Assembly: GCA_013298125.1 (NCBI GenBank)
Contig: JAAFJP010000011.1
Location: 99,360-163,359, forward strand
Length of the DNA: 64,000 bases
DNA from: Cytophagales bacterium
GTDB taxonomy: Bacteria > Bacteroidota > Bacteroidia > Cytophagales > Spirosomataceae
Direction of reading: 5' to 3'
Shown here in pieces: positions 31,635-40,530 of the stretch. The notes below the pieces were generated by a model. It did not search any database and had not been told where the DNA came from. It worked only from the letters and a program-made list of their open reading frames with translations. Position numbers and translations under genes: made by a program. Position 1 is the first letter of the stretch. Every line of letters starts with the position of its first letter.

Positions 31635-34565
31635 CTACATCACCACATTAACAATTCGTTTCGGCACAACGATAACCTTCTTAATTTCTTTCCCTTCCAA
31701 CCATTTCATCACAATTTCATTTTCACGCACAACTGCTTCAATATCAGCGGGCAAGGCATCCGTAGGAAACGACAAATTAGCTCTCACTTTTCCATTAATT
31801 GAAATTGGATATTCAAAATTAGCTTCTACCAAATAGACAGGATTGAATGTTGGGAAATTTGTGTAAGAAATAGTACCCGCTTCATTGCCCAAAATAGTCC
31901 AAAGTTCCTCCGCAATATGAGGAGTATATGGTGACATCAAAATAACTAATTCTCGCAAAATAGCCTTCTTAGAACATTTCAAAGTACCTAAATCATTGAC
32001 ACAAATCATCAAAGTTGAAACTACGGTATTGAAAGAATAACGTTCCAAATCCTCCTCAACCTTCTTGATGGCTGTATGCAAAACCTTCAATTCGGCTGGT
32101 GTTGGGGCTTCGTCTTTAACTTTCAAGGTATCTTGATCGTCATAAAACAAACGCCAAACTTTTTTTATAAATCTAAAAGACCCGTCGATTCCGTTGGTAT
32201 TCCAAGGCTTGGCTTGTTCCAAAGGTCCTAAGAACATTTCGTATAAACGTAGCGTGTCAGCACCAACTTTATCAACTAAAATATCTGGATTGACTACGTT
32301 GTATTTAGATTTTGACATCTTTTCAACCTCTACACCACAAACGTATTTCCCATCCTCCAAAATAAATTCAGCATTAACAAAATCTTCTCTCCAAGCCTTA
32401 AACGCCTCAATATCAAGCACATCGTTATTGACAATATTTACATCAACGTGAATTGGAGTAGTTTCATAGTCATGACGTAAGCCAGCGGAGACAAACAAGC
32501 CCCCTCCGCCCCCAGAGGGGGAACTTTCGCTTTCAATATTTGAGTCCAATATTCCCCCTCTGGAGGTTAGGGGGCTGTTTTTCACTCGATACACAAAATT
32601 AGAACGTCCTTGAATCATGCCTTGATTAATCAATTTCTTGGCAAATTCTTCTTCTGGAACAAGTCCTAAATCTTTCAAAAATTTATTCCAAAAACGGCTG
32701 TACAATAAATGTCCAGTAGCGTGTTCTGAACCTCCGATGTACAAATCAACGGCTTTCCAGTAATTGATGGATTCCTGAGAAGCAAATTCCGTTTCGTTGT
32801 GGGCATCCATATAACGATACCAGTACCAAGAAGAACCCGCCCAACCTGGCATGGTTGAGAGTTCGTAGGGATAGCCCCCTCCGCCCCCAGGGGGGGAACT
32901 TTCACCTGCAAATTGGGAGTCCGAAATTCTCCCTCTGGGGGTTAGGGGGCTATACATCCAACCCTCCGCACGTCCCAAAGGTGGTTCGCCTGTTTCGGTT
33001 GGGAGATATTTATCAATTACGGGCAAAGTCAAAGGCAATTCTGATTCTTTTATTAAATAAGGCAGTCCGTCTTTAAAATACGCTGGTACAGGCTCACCCC
33101 AATATCGCTGGCGACTGAAAACGGCATTCCGCAAACGGTATTGAATTTTACCTTTTCCGATGCCTTTTTCTTCTAAAAATTGCGTTAAAACTTTGGTTGC
33201 TTCTTTATATTCCAAGCCGTTAATCATGCCCGAATTGATGTACTTCCCTTCTTTGGTGTTATCCGCTTGCGTGTCAATATCTTTCTGAGCATCCAAAATT
33301 GGTACGATTGGCAAGTTGAAATGTGTCGCAAAATTCCAGTCACGTTGGTCGCCCGAAGGTACACCCATGACCGCACCCGTTCCGTAACCCGCCAACACGT
33401 AATCCGCCAAATAAATTGGCACTTTTTCGTTATTGAATGGATTGATAACGTAACTTCCCGTGAATACCCCCGACACTTTTTTTACTTCCGACATACGGTC
33501 TAATTCACTACGAGAAGCTACCCATTTTACGTATTCGTCAACAGCTTCTTTTTGTTCTGGCGTTGTCAAAAATGGCACTGATTCTAATTCTGGAGCAATT
33601 ACCATGAACGAAACACCGTAGATGGTATCGACTCTGGTGGTGAATACTTCGATGAATTGGGGAGTATTTTCTTTGTCTAAAATTGTATCAACAGCAAATC
33701 TTACACTCGCTCCTGTGCTTCTGCCAATCCAGTTTCTTTGTTGGTCTTTTAATGAATCTGACCAATCAACTTCGTTCAGTCCATCAATCAAACGGTCTGC
33801 GTAGGCAGTGATTCGCATTGCCCATTGTTTCATTTTCTTTTGCTCAACAGGAAATCCTCCACGTTCAGAAACACCATCTTTGACTTCATCATTCGCCAAA
33901 ACAGTTCCCAAACCTGGACACCAGTTTACGACAGATTCATCAGGGTAAGTCAAACGGTATTTTAACAACATAGATTGTTGTTCGTATTCAGACATTCTAT
34001 TCCATTCTTCCGAAGTGAAATTAGGCGTATCTTCATCACAAACTGCATTGACAGACTTATTACCTGATTCACTAAAATGTACAACCAAATCACTGATTTT
34101 CAAGGCTTTATTGGCATCTTTATCGTAATAATGATTAAATAATTGCATAAAAATCCACTGCGTCCATTTGTAATATTTGGCATCAGAAGTACGTACTTCT
34201 TTACTCCAATCATAACTAAAACCAATTTGTTTTAGCTGACGGATATAAGTTGCAATATTTTCTTCGGTAGTGATGGCAGGATGTTGCCCCGTTTGAATGG
34301 CATATTGTTCGGCGGGCAAACCGAAGGAATCGAAACCCATAGGATGAAGCACATTAAAGCCCTTCAAACGCTTGTAGCGAGCAATAATATCAGAGGCAAT
34401 ATACCCAAGCGGATGTCCCACGTGTAGCCCCGCACCCGATGGATACGGAAACATATCTAATACGTAATATTTTGGTTTTGAGGGATTTATCTCTGTTTTG
34501 AAAGTCTCATTTTCTTCCCAAAACGCTCTCCATTTTTGTTCTACTTCTCTGTAATTATATTCCAT
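31635..34565 (-). CDS. leuS: Leucine--tRNA ligase with two in-frame palindromic inserts
   Basis: The protein has 976 residues and charges tRNA-Leu. HIGH appears as GAGLHVGHPLGY (near residue 47) and KMSKSKYN lies near 748. The CP1 editing domain occupies the middle. Two low-complexity segments, about residues 539-564 (SPLTPRGRIS to PPGGGGG) and 663-689 (SPLTSRGGIL to PSGGGGG), are each encoded by a palindromic element of about 80 bp. Without them the length is about 922, usual for this phylum. They lie just after GEPPLGRAEGWMY and after GRSNFVYRVKN, apparently in surface loops, since essential function must be retained. A degenerate copy of its 3' end is present at 21001-21059. Confidence 0.97.
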   Translation of the reverse strand: MEYNYREVEQKWRAFWEENETFKTEINPSKPKYYVLDMFPYPSGAGLHVGHPLGYIASDIIARYKRLKGFNVLHPMGFDSFGLPAEQYAIQTGQHPAITTEENIATYIRQLKQIGFSYDWSKEVRTSDAKYYKWTQWIFMQLFNHYYDKDANKALKISDLVVHFSESGNKSVNAVCDEDTPNFTSEEWNRMSEYEQQSMLLKYRLTYPDESVVNWCPGLGTVLANDEVKDGVSERGGFPVEQKKMKQWAMRITAYADRLIDGLNEVDWSDSLKDQQRNWIGRSTGASVRFAVDTILDKENTPQFIEVFTTRVDTIYGVSFMVIAPELESVPFLTTPEQKEAVDEYVKWVASRSELDRMSEVKKVSGVFTGSYVINPFNNEKVPIYLADYVLAGYGTGAVMGVPSGDQRDWNFATHFNLPIVPILDAQKDIDTQADNTKEGKYINSGMINGLEYKEATKVLTQFLEEKGIGKGKIQYRLRNAVFSRQRYWGEPVPAYFKDGLPYLIKESELPLTLPVIDKYLPTETGEPPLGRAEGWMYSPLTPRGRISDSQFAGESSPPGGGGGYPYELSTMPGWAGSSWYWYRYMDAHNETEFASQESINYWKAVDLYIGGSEHATGHLLYSRFWNKFLKDLGLVPEEEFAKKLINQGMIQGRSNFVYRVKNSPLTSRGGILDSNIESESSPSGGGGGLFVSAGLRHDYETTPIHVDVNIVNNDVLDIEAFKAWREDFVNAEFILEDGKYVCGVEVEKMSKSKYNVVNPDILVDKVGADTLRLYEMFLGPLEQAKPWNTNGIDGSFRFIKKVWRLFYDDQDTLKVKDEAPTPAELKVLHTAIKKVEEDLERYSFNTVVSTLMICVNDLGTLKCSKKAILRELVILMSPYTPHIAEELWTILGNEAGTISYTNFPTFNPVYLVEANFEYPISINGKVRANLSFPTDALPADIEAVVRENEIVMKWLEGKEIKKVIVVPKRIVNVVM
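32498..32576. repeat. In-frame palindromic element, copy B (inside leuS)
   Basis: AGCCCCCT (32498-32505) and AGGGGGCT (32569-32576) form the outer arms; CCCCCAGAGGGGG and CCCCCTCTGGAGG the inner ones. The span is 79 bp and the centre holds TGAGTCC. It is very similar to copy C and related to copy A at 1557-1638. Confidence 0.9.
32873..32951. repeat. In-frame palindromic element, copy C (inside leuS)
   Basis: AGCCCCCT (32873-32880) and AGGGGGCT (32944-32951) are the outer arms. The span is 79 bp, the same as copy B, with the shared GGAACTTTC and GAGTCC blocks. It keeps the leuS reading frame. Confidence 0.9.
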
Positions 34566-34577
34566 TTTCTTTTAAGG

Positions 34578-34732
34578 TATTAGTGGATAGGGGTTAGGGA
34601 TTGGGGATTTGGTAATTAGGGATTAGGGATTGGGGATTAGAAATTGGGGATTTGTTTTAGATAAAATAAATACTAAAACTAAATTACCAGTCTCTAACCC
34701 CTAATCCCAAATCCCTAACTCCTTTCCACAAA
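34578..34732. repeat. Fold-back array, TTAGGGATTGGGG dialect
   Basis: The left arm repeats variants of GGGATTAGG and GGGATTGGGGATT. The right arm repeats AACCCCTAATCCC and AAATCCCTAAC. A unique A+T-rich centre (34658-34685) lies between them. It fills the gap between leuS and hemF. Confidence 0.85.
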
Positions 34733-34793
34733 ATTAGAACATAATTTACTAAAAATGGATAACTCATTCTTAAAAGAGAAAAACTCATCACTA

Positions 34794-35687
34794 TTAAACC
34801 CACGCTATCCCCTTCCTCAAAAGCCCCAAAGTCTTCTCTTCTTCCGAACCTTCCTCCGCTTGAAAATTATAAACCCAATTCGCCACAGGAGGCATCGACA
34901 TCAAGATTGACTCGGTTCTGCCATTGGTCTCTAAGCCAAATTTTGTTCCTCGGTCATGGACTAAGTTAAATTCTACATATCGCCCACGACGAAGCATTTG
35001 GAAGGTTTTTTCTTTTTCGGTGAAAGGTAAATCTTTATTTTTTTTCATAAAATGCGTATAAATCGGAGCAAAAGATTCTCCAATTTCTTTTACGAAATCA
35101 AATAATTGTTCTTTATTTCGGGTCTCGTCCGTTTTCTGATAATCAAAAAATATTCCTCCTATTCCACGAGTTTCGTTACGATGGGTATTGAAAAAATAAT
35201 CATCTGCCCAAGTTTTGAATTTTGGATAATATGTCTCGTTGTGCTTATCGCAGGCATTTTTCAGGTATTGATGAAACCACACAGCATCTTCTTCTACAAC
35301 ATAATGTGGGGTTAAATCTATTCCTCCACCAAACCAAAACGAACCATTTGACATCTCAAAATATCGTACGTTCATGTGGATAATAGGTACTCGTGGGCTT
35401 TGTGGATGTAATACGATGGACACACCAGTTGCGAAGAAATCTACTTTTTCAGTCAGTCCCATCGAAGCCAGCATTTTTTCGTGCAAATCTCCCCAAACAG
35501 CCGAGAACATTACGCCTCCTTTCTCAATCACTTTCCCGTTTTGGATTACTCGACTTCTACCGCCTCCTCCGCCTTCACGTTGCCAATTGTCTTCGTGAAA
35601 TTTAGCACCACCATCGGCTTTTTCTAAGGCTTTACAAATAGAGTCTTGTAGTTCTTGAAAGTATGTGGAAATTTGTTCTTTGGTCAT
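34794..35687 (-). CDS. hemF: Oxygen-dependent coproporphyrinogen-III oxidase
   Basis: The protein has 297 residues and decarboxylates coproporphyrinogen III to protoporphyrinogen IX with O2 in haem synthesis. Signatures are VSIVLHPQSPRVPIIHMNVR, FWFGGGIDLTPHYVVEEDAV, RNETRGIGGIFFDYQ and GRYVEFNLVHDRGTKFGLET with NGRTESILMSMPP. Length is normal for the family. It begins 6 bp after the PBP1A stop on the same strand, so the two are co-transcribed. A repeat array follows. Confidence 0.97.
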   Translation of the reverse strand: MTKEQISTYFQELQDSICKALEKADGGAKFHEDNWQREGGGGGRSRVIQNGKVIEKGGVMFSAVWGDLHEKMLASMGLTEKVDFFATGVSIVLHPQSPRVPIIHMNVRYFEMSNGSFWFGGGIDLTPHYVVEEDAVWFHQYLKNACDKHNETYYPKFKTWADDYFFNTHRNETRGIGGIFFDYQKTDETRNKEQLFDFVKEIGESFAPIYTHFMKKNKDLPFTEKEKTFQMLRRGRYVEFNLVHDRGTKFGLETNGRTESILMSMPPVANWVYNFQAEEGSEEEKTLGLLRKGIAWV

Positions 35688-35693
35688 ATTGGG

Positions 35694-38309
35694 TTATTGT
35701 TTTATCGTCGAATCAGGTTTTACCTCCGCAGGCTTTGCAGGTTGTGCAGGGGCTAATGAGTCAATTGAACCTCCCACATACGTACTGTCATAATAAAGTG
35801 TATCAGCCCGTGGAACATAAGCCGTTGTACAATTAAACTCTTTCGTAATTCGCTTGGGGTCAAGTTTATCAAAAGGCACAGGATGATAGGCTTCCAAACT
35901 CGGGTCTAAAACAATCTTAGTCATATACCTACCAAAAAGCGGTAATGCTGTTTTAGCTCCTTCTCCATACTGTCCGCTTCGGAAGTGTATTGAGCGGTCA
36001 TCGCCACCGACCCATGTACCCGTAACCAAGTTACTGGTCAAGCCCATGTACCAACCATCTGAATGATTGGAAGTTGTACCCGTTTTGCCTGCAAATCGTG
36101 ATTTATAACGGTCACTTCCGTTGAATAAATCTTTGAATGACCATAGGTTTTGAGATGTTCCTCCTTGCTCTTCCAAACCTCCTTCCAACATATATCTCAT
36201 CAATTGGGCAGATTCTTTTTTGATTGCCTGACGACGCTCTGGTTCAAAAGTATGAATCGTATTCCCGTTACGGTCTTGGATTTCAAGTACCAACATGGGT
36301 TCAGTATAAATACCCTCATTCAAGAAACATCCATACGCCCCGACCATCTCAAAAAGCGTAACATCGTTTGATCCCAAACCGATAGAAGCAACGGCTGAAA
36401 TGGGGCTTTTGATTCCCATTTGATGAGCATACCAAGCCACAGAATCAGGTCCAACTTCATCCGTTAATTTGGCGGCACAAGAGTTGATAGAACGTGCCAT
36501 TGCACGACGTAAAGACATTGTAGAATAACTAAATCGTCCGTCAGCATTCTGTGGTCGCCATATTTTTTTCTCGCCATTTTCTTCAAATTCTTTCTCAAAT
36601 GGAGCATCCTTAATTTGGGTACAAGGCGACATATTTTTAGGTCCGTCAATGGCAGTCGTATAAACAAAAGGTTTGAAAGTAGAACCTGGCTGACGACGAC
36701 CTTGACTTACGTGGTCATACTTAAAGTATTGAAAATCAAGCCCTCCGACCCACGCTTTGATGTGTCCAGAGAAAGGGTCCATCGACATCATGCCCGCTTG
36801 GAGGAATCTTTTGTAATACACAATTGAGTCATAAGCACTCATGGTCATAATCTCTTCTCCAACACCATTTCTTGAAAAAACAGACATTTTCCGTTTCACA
36901 TTTTTCATGTAATAAGAAACAGAATCTGGATTATTTTTAAATCTTTTGACTAATGATTTATAGTAAGGGGTTCGCTTCGCAACTGTATCAATAAATCCAG
37001 GAATTTCAACACCCTTTTCGTCTGTCCAAGGATTTTTACCTGACCAATGATTATCAAAAGTTTTCTGCAAAGCCTTCATTCCATCCTGTACGGCAGTTTC
37101 TGCATGATTTTGCATACGAGAATCAAGCGTGGTAACAATTTTTAGTCCATCACGATACAAATCCAATTCTACATCACTCGAATCAGCCCATCTTTCTAAG
37201 GCTTTTGCCACGGCAGATTTAAAGTAGTTACTTGTACCATCATATGGTGTTTCTTCATTGATTTTCAAGGCAATAGGTAATTTTATCAAGGAATCATACG
37301 CTACTTTTGAGAGATAATTATACTTCACCATTCTTGACAAAACTGTATTCCTACGAGTCATAGATTTATCATAATTTCTTCTTGGATTATAGGTATTTGT
37401 CGCTTTTTGCATACCCACGAGAACGGCTGACTCTTGGACGTTCAAACTGTCAGGTGAAGTATTGAAATACGTCTTTGCCGCTACTTTTATACCATACGAA
37501 TTACTCCCAAAATCAACCGTGTTCAAGTACCACAAAATGATTTCTTCCTTGGTATAATATCGCTCTAATTTGATAGCAGTTATCCACTCTTTTGTCTTGA
37601 TTACCAGTGTTTTAAGTCCTGGTATATACCCAAACAAACCTTTCTTGGTAATACCTTCTTTTTTACGAGTTTTAAAAAGATTTTTAGCTAATTGCTGTGT
37701 GATGGTACTGCCTCCTCCACGTTCACTTGCCCCCGTAACAATTCCCGCTGCAACGCCAAATAAAGCCCTAAAATCAATGCCTGAATGTTGATAAAAACGG
37801 GCATCCTCAGTGGCTACTAAGGCTTTGGTTAGATACGGAGAAAGGTCTTGGTAGTTTTTGACGGGCGTACGATTTTCTAAGAAATATTTACCCATCAAAA
37901 CATTGTCAGAAGAATAAATTTCGGAAGATTGTGATAATTTGGGATTTTGAAGTTCACTCACAGAAGGCATTTCGCCCGTGAGCCAAAGGAAGTTTGTATG
38001 GATACAAAACAAATAAAAAGCACCCGCAGAGACAGTCCAACCAAAGATTTTCCAGAGTTGTTTGATTCTTTTATAGTAAAATGACTCCTTATCAACTCGT
38101 TCTTCGACGGCATCAACTACCTTCTTTCTGGCATCCCAATAAGTAGCTTTGATAACGTCTAATTTTTTATAAAAAGTTGCTACTTTTTCCTCTCCTAAAA
38201 ATTTTACCAACAAAATATCCAACTTGACCCAAAGCCAATGTAAGATATTCGCAGGGGCATTTTTAAGGATAACCCAAAGATTTTGAATGAGTTGTTTGAT
38301 ATTGTCCAT
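35694..38309 (-). CDS. Penicillin-binding protein 1A, bifunctional transglycosylase/transpeptidase
   Basis: The protein has 871 residues. An unusually long basic cytoplasmic N-terminus of about 88 residues precedes one membrane helix (TVSAGAFYLFCIHTNFLWL). The GT51 domain shows ATEDARFYQHSGIDFRAL and RGGGSTITQQLAKNLFK. The transpeptidase domain shows QPGSTFKPFVYT (SxxK), SINS (SxN) and FAGKTGTTSNHSDGW (KTG). It polymerises and cross-links peptidoglycan in the periplasm. The C-terminus is rich in Pro and Ala. It heads a two-gene unit with hemF. Confidence 0.96.
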   Translation of the reverse strand: MDNIKQLIQNLWVILKNAPANILHWLWVKLDILLVKFLGEEKVATFYKKLDVIKATYWDARKKVVDAVEERVDKESFYYKRIKQLWKIFGWTVSAGAFYLFCIHTNFLWLTGEMPSVSELQNPKLSQSSEIYSSDNVLMGKYFLENRTPVKNYQDLSPYLTKALVATEDARFYQHSGIDFRALFGVAAGIVTGASERGGGSTITQQLAKNLFKTRKKEGITKKGLFGYIPGLKTLVIKTKEWITAIKLERYYTKEEIILWYLNTVDFGSNSYGIKVAAKTYFNTSPDSLNVQESAVLVGMQKATNTYNPRRNYDKSMTRRNTVLSRMVKYNYLSKVAYDSLIKLPIALKINEETPYDGTSNYFKSAVAKALERWADSSDVELDLYRDGLKIVTTLDSRMQNHAETAVQDGMKALQKTFDNHWSGKNPWTDEKGVEIPGFIDTVAKRTPYYKSLVKRFKNNPDSVSYYMKNVKRKMSVFSRNGVGEEIMTMSAYDSIVYYKRFLQAGMMSMDPFSGHIKAWVGGLDFQYFKYDHVSQGRRQPGSTFKPFVYTTAIDGPKNMSPCTQIKDAPFEKEFEENGEKKIWRPQNADGRFSYSTMSLRRAMARSINSCAAKLTDEVGPDSVAWYAHQMGIKSPISAVASIGLGSNDVTLFEMVGAYGCFLNEGIYTEPMLVLEIQDRNGNTIHTFEPERRQAIKKESAQLMRYMLEGGLEEQGGTSQNLWSFKDLFNGSDRYKSRFAGKTGTTSNHSDGWYMGLTSNLVTGTWVGGDDRSIHFRSGQYGEGAKTALPLFGRYMTKIVLDPSLEAYHPVPFDKLDPKRITKEFNCTTAYVPRADTLYYDSTYVGGSIDSLAPAQPAKPAEVKPDSTIKQ

Positions 38310-38366
38310 CTTACGCTTATTTGTGTATCTAAAATAAGGGACAATTTACGATAAAAGTTTGAAAGT

Positions 38367-38458
38367 TTTAGTTCTTGGTACTCAGTTCTAAATTTTGGGT
38401 TCTGGACTCTGTCTCAACAAAACTCAGTACCAAGAACTCAGTACCAAGAACTAAAAAC
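38367..38458. repeat. Fold-back array, TTCTTGGTACTCAG dialect
   Basis: TAGTTCTTGGTACTCAGTTC on the left is answered by ACTCAGTACCAAGAACTCAG and TACCAAGAACTAAAAACC on the right. The right arm ends at the msrB stop codon (minus strand). Confidence 0.85.
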
Positions 38459-38932
38459 CTACTTCTTAACAAAACTCAAAGAAGCCGAATTCATGCAATA
38501 GCGTTTGCCTGTTGGTTTTGGTCCATCATCAAAAACGTGTCCTAAATGAGCACCACAGCGATTACACATTACTTCATCACGAGTCATACCGTGCGAGTTA
38601 TCCGTTGCAACTAACACATTTTGTTTATTAATTGGATTCCAAAATGAGGGCCAACCCGTGCCTGATTCAAATTTTGTATCAGAGGTAAAAAGGTCTAATT
38701 TGCAGCAAATACACTGATATTTACCCTTTTCGTGGTTGTCCCAATACTCGCCTGTGTAAGGGCGTTCAGTGCCTTTGAGGCGGGTAACGGTGTATTGTTC
38801 GGGAGTGAGTTCCTTTTTCCACTCCATTTCTGTTTTGGTTACTTCAAACTTGCGGGGCTTGTCTTGTTGGGTATATCCGCTACAAGCTATGATTAAAATT
38901 CCTACGGTTAAAAATACGCTTAATGTTTTCAT
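38459..38932 (-). CDS. msrB: Peptide-methionine (R)-S-oxide reductase, exported
   Basis: The protein has 157 residues. A lipoprotein-type signal (FLTVGILIIACSGYTQQ, Cys near residue 17) suggests export and anchoring in the periplasm or outer membrane. The MsrB domain has two zinc CxxC pairs (CICCKLD and CNRCGAHLGH) and the catalytic Cys in GKRYCMNSASLSF. It repairs oxidised methionine in exported proteins. Length is normal with the signal added. It is a single gene and ends exactly at the repeat array. Confidence 0.95.
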   Translation of the reverse strand: MKTLSVFLTVGILIIACSGYTQQDKPRKFEVTKTEMEWKKELTPEQYTVTRLKGTERPYTGEYWDNHEKGKYQCICCKLDLFTSDTKFESGTGWPSFWNPINKQNVLVATDNSHGMTRDEVMCNRCGAHLGHVFDDGPKPTGKRYCMNSASLSFVKK

Positions 38933-39097
38933 GTTGAATTTATTTTTGTTGATTTAAAATGAGTTTTTTACAGTGATTAACCTCACCTAATTGATATACG
39001 AAAAAAGAACCTAAAAAGTTTTTACAAATTTATCTATCTGATAATCAAGGCTTGGCAAGCTAAATGACAAAGGAAAGAAAAATATTTTCGATTCAGA

Positions 39098-39129
39098 TTT
39101 GTAGGAGAAAAAAGAAAGCACTAATTTTG
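39098..39129 (+). promoter_or_regulatory. Promoter of tRNA-Ser
   Basis: TTTG at 39098-39101, a 20-nt spacer and TAATTTTG at 39122-39129 match the Bacteroidota promoter pattern and the tRNA-Arg promoter at 11279-11309. The tRNA starts 15 bp downstream. Confidence 0.8.
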
Positions 39130-39144
39130 CATCATCAAACACAA

Positions 39145-39229
39145 AGAGAGTTGGCAGAGTGGTCGATTGCGGCAGTCTTGAAAACTGTTGACTGTAACAG
39201 GTCCGGGGGTTCGAATCCCTCACTCTCTA
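39145..39229 (+). tRNA. tRNA-Ser (anticodon UGA)
   Basis: The acceptor AGAGAGT pairs perfectly with ACTCTCT. The anticodon loop CTTGAAA gives UGA, which reads UCA/UCG-type codons. The variable arm (TGACTGTAACAGGTCC region) is long, as in class II tRNAs. The T arm is GGGGG-TTCGAAT-CCCTC. CCA is not encoded. Confidence 0.95.
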
Positions 39230-39244
39230 CATTTTTATCAAACG

Positions 39245-39274
39245 AAAGAATCACTCAAAAGTGGTTCTTTTTTT
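39245..39274 (+). terminator. Terminator after tRNA-Ser
   Basis: AAAGAATCACT (39245-39255) pairs with AGTGGTTCTTT (39260-39270) with one G:T pair, followed by a T-run. It ends 13 bp before the galK start, so galK expression may depend partly on read-through or on an unseen promoter. Confidence 0.8.
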
Positions 39275-39287
39275 GTTTCTCAATACC

Positions 39288-40472
39288 ATGAACCCACTCC
39301 AAACGAAGGTCAGTAAGGTTTTTACTGACAATTTTAATGCAAAACCAATCATAGTACGCTCACCTGGGCGAGTCAATCTGATAGGCGAGCATACAGACTA
39401 TAACGGAGGTTTCGTCCTTCCTGCCGCCACCGACAAATCAGCTTTCTTGGCGATTCTTCCTTCTAACAAGTCCACAGGTAAATGGATTTCTATTGATTTA
39501 GACCGAACGGTTGAAGTTGATTTTAAAAAAAATATTCCTTTTTCGGATAAAAAAGATTCTTGGGCAAATTATATTTTGGGAGTTATCGAACAATTCAAAA
39601 ATCGAAATCTATCAGTTCAGCCTTTTGATTGTGTTATTGCGGGAGATGTACCCATCGGTTCAGGGATGTCTTCTTCGGCAGCTTTGGAGAGTGCAGTTGG
39701 TTTTGCTATTAACGAAATAAATGGTTTGGGATTGGATAAAAAAACACTCGCTCGATTAGTCCAACAGGCTGAAAATGAATTCATTGGCGTAAAATGTGGC
39801 ATCATGGATATGTTCGCCAGCATACACGGAAAAGAAAATCATGCCTTTCGTTTAGACTGCGAAACACTTGATTATCAATACTTTCCATTAAATTTGGGCG
39901 ATTATAAAATCGTGCTTTTTGATACGGGCGTAAAACATAATTTGGTAGAATCTGAATACAATCTCAGACGACAACAGTGCGAAGAAGGATTGGCATTTTT
40001 CAGAAAATATTTTGATAAAAGCGTCAAAAATCTTAGTCAAGTACCTTTGGCTTGGTTGCAAGCAAGCAAGAGCCAATTGAATCCGATAGTCTATAATCGT
40101 TGTCAGTATGTGATAGAAGAAAATCAGAGAATTTTGTCCGCCTGTGAAGATTTACAAACTGGAAACCTTAAAGATTTTGGCATAAAAATGACCGCCACGC
40201 ACGAAGGACTCAGAAATTTATACGAAGTGAGTTGTAAAGAAGCTGATTTTTTAGTAGATTCATGTTGGCACGAATCATCCGTTTTAGGTTCAAGAATGAT
40301 GGGCGGGGGCTTTGGAGGTTGTACCATTAACCTCATCAAAGCGGATGCAATTGATAAATTATTCGACAGATTATCAATTAGTTACGAACAAAAAACGGGT
40401 ATTAAATTAAAAATGTATAGTGTCGTAACGGCAAATGGAACGGAGGTTTTAGGTATGAGATATGAGGTATGA
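39288..40472 (+). CDS. galK: Galactokinase
   Basis: The ATG at 39288 (MNPLQTKVSKVF) gives 394 residues; an upstream GTG would extend into the tRNA terminator and was not used. Signatures are the galactokinase motif GRVNLIGEHTDYNGGFVLP near residue 30, the GHMP loop PIGSGMSSSAALE and the C-terminal MMGGGFGGCTINLI. It phosphorylates galactose to galactose-1-phosphate with ATP, the first Leloir step. The last codons (GMRYEV and stop) are composed of a GGTATGAGATATGA repeat that continues as an array up to galT, which is the next enzyme. Confidence 0.97.
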   Translation: MNPLQTKVSKVFTDNFNAKPIIVRSPGRVNLIGEHTDYNGGFVLPAATDKSAFLAILPSNKSTGKWISIDLDRTVEVDFKKNIPFSDKKDSWANYILGVIEQFKNRNLSVQPFDCVIAGDVPIGSGMSSSAALESAVGFAINEINGLGLDKKTLARLVQQAENEFIGVKCGIMDMFASIHGKENHAFRLDCETLDYQYFPLNLGDYKIVLFDTGVKHNLVESEYNLRRQQCEEGLAFFRKYFDKSVKNLSQVPLAWLQASKSQLNPIVYNRCQYVIEENQRILSACEDLQTGNLKDFGIKMTATHEGLRNLYEVSCKEADFLVDSCWHESSVLGSRMMGGGFGGCTINLIKADAIDKLFDRLSISYEQKTGIKLKMYSVVTANGTEVLGMRYEV

Positions 40473-40524
40473 GGTATTAATACTGATTAAACTCTCATAC
40501 TTGAAATCTCATAACTCATACCTA
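40451..40524. repeat. Fold-back array, GGTATGAGATATGA dialect, beginning inside galK
   Basis: GGTATGAGATATGAGGTATG lies across the galK stop codon. The complementary arm contains CTCATACTTGAAATCTCATA and ends ACTCATACC 6 bp before the galT ATG. Confidence 0.85.
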
Positions 40525-40530
40525 AAAAAC

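Noticed and set aside
31635..34565. leuS as a broken gene because of two repeat insertions
   Set aside because: Both inserts keep the frame and all class I synthetase motifs are present; no second leuS was seen except a 59-bp remnant.
34578..34732. Telomere-like or replication origin repeats (TTAGGG-type units)
   Set aside because: Units are degenerate and fold back; there are no DnaA boxes or replication genes nearby, and similar arrays occur at ordinary gene borders.
39261..39287. GTG start for galK
   Set aside because: The extra codons cover the tRNA-Ser terminator and do not match the family; ATG at 39288 gives the normal N-terminus.
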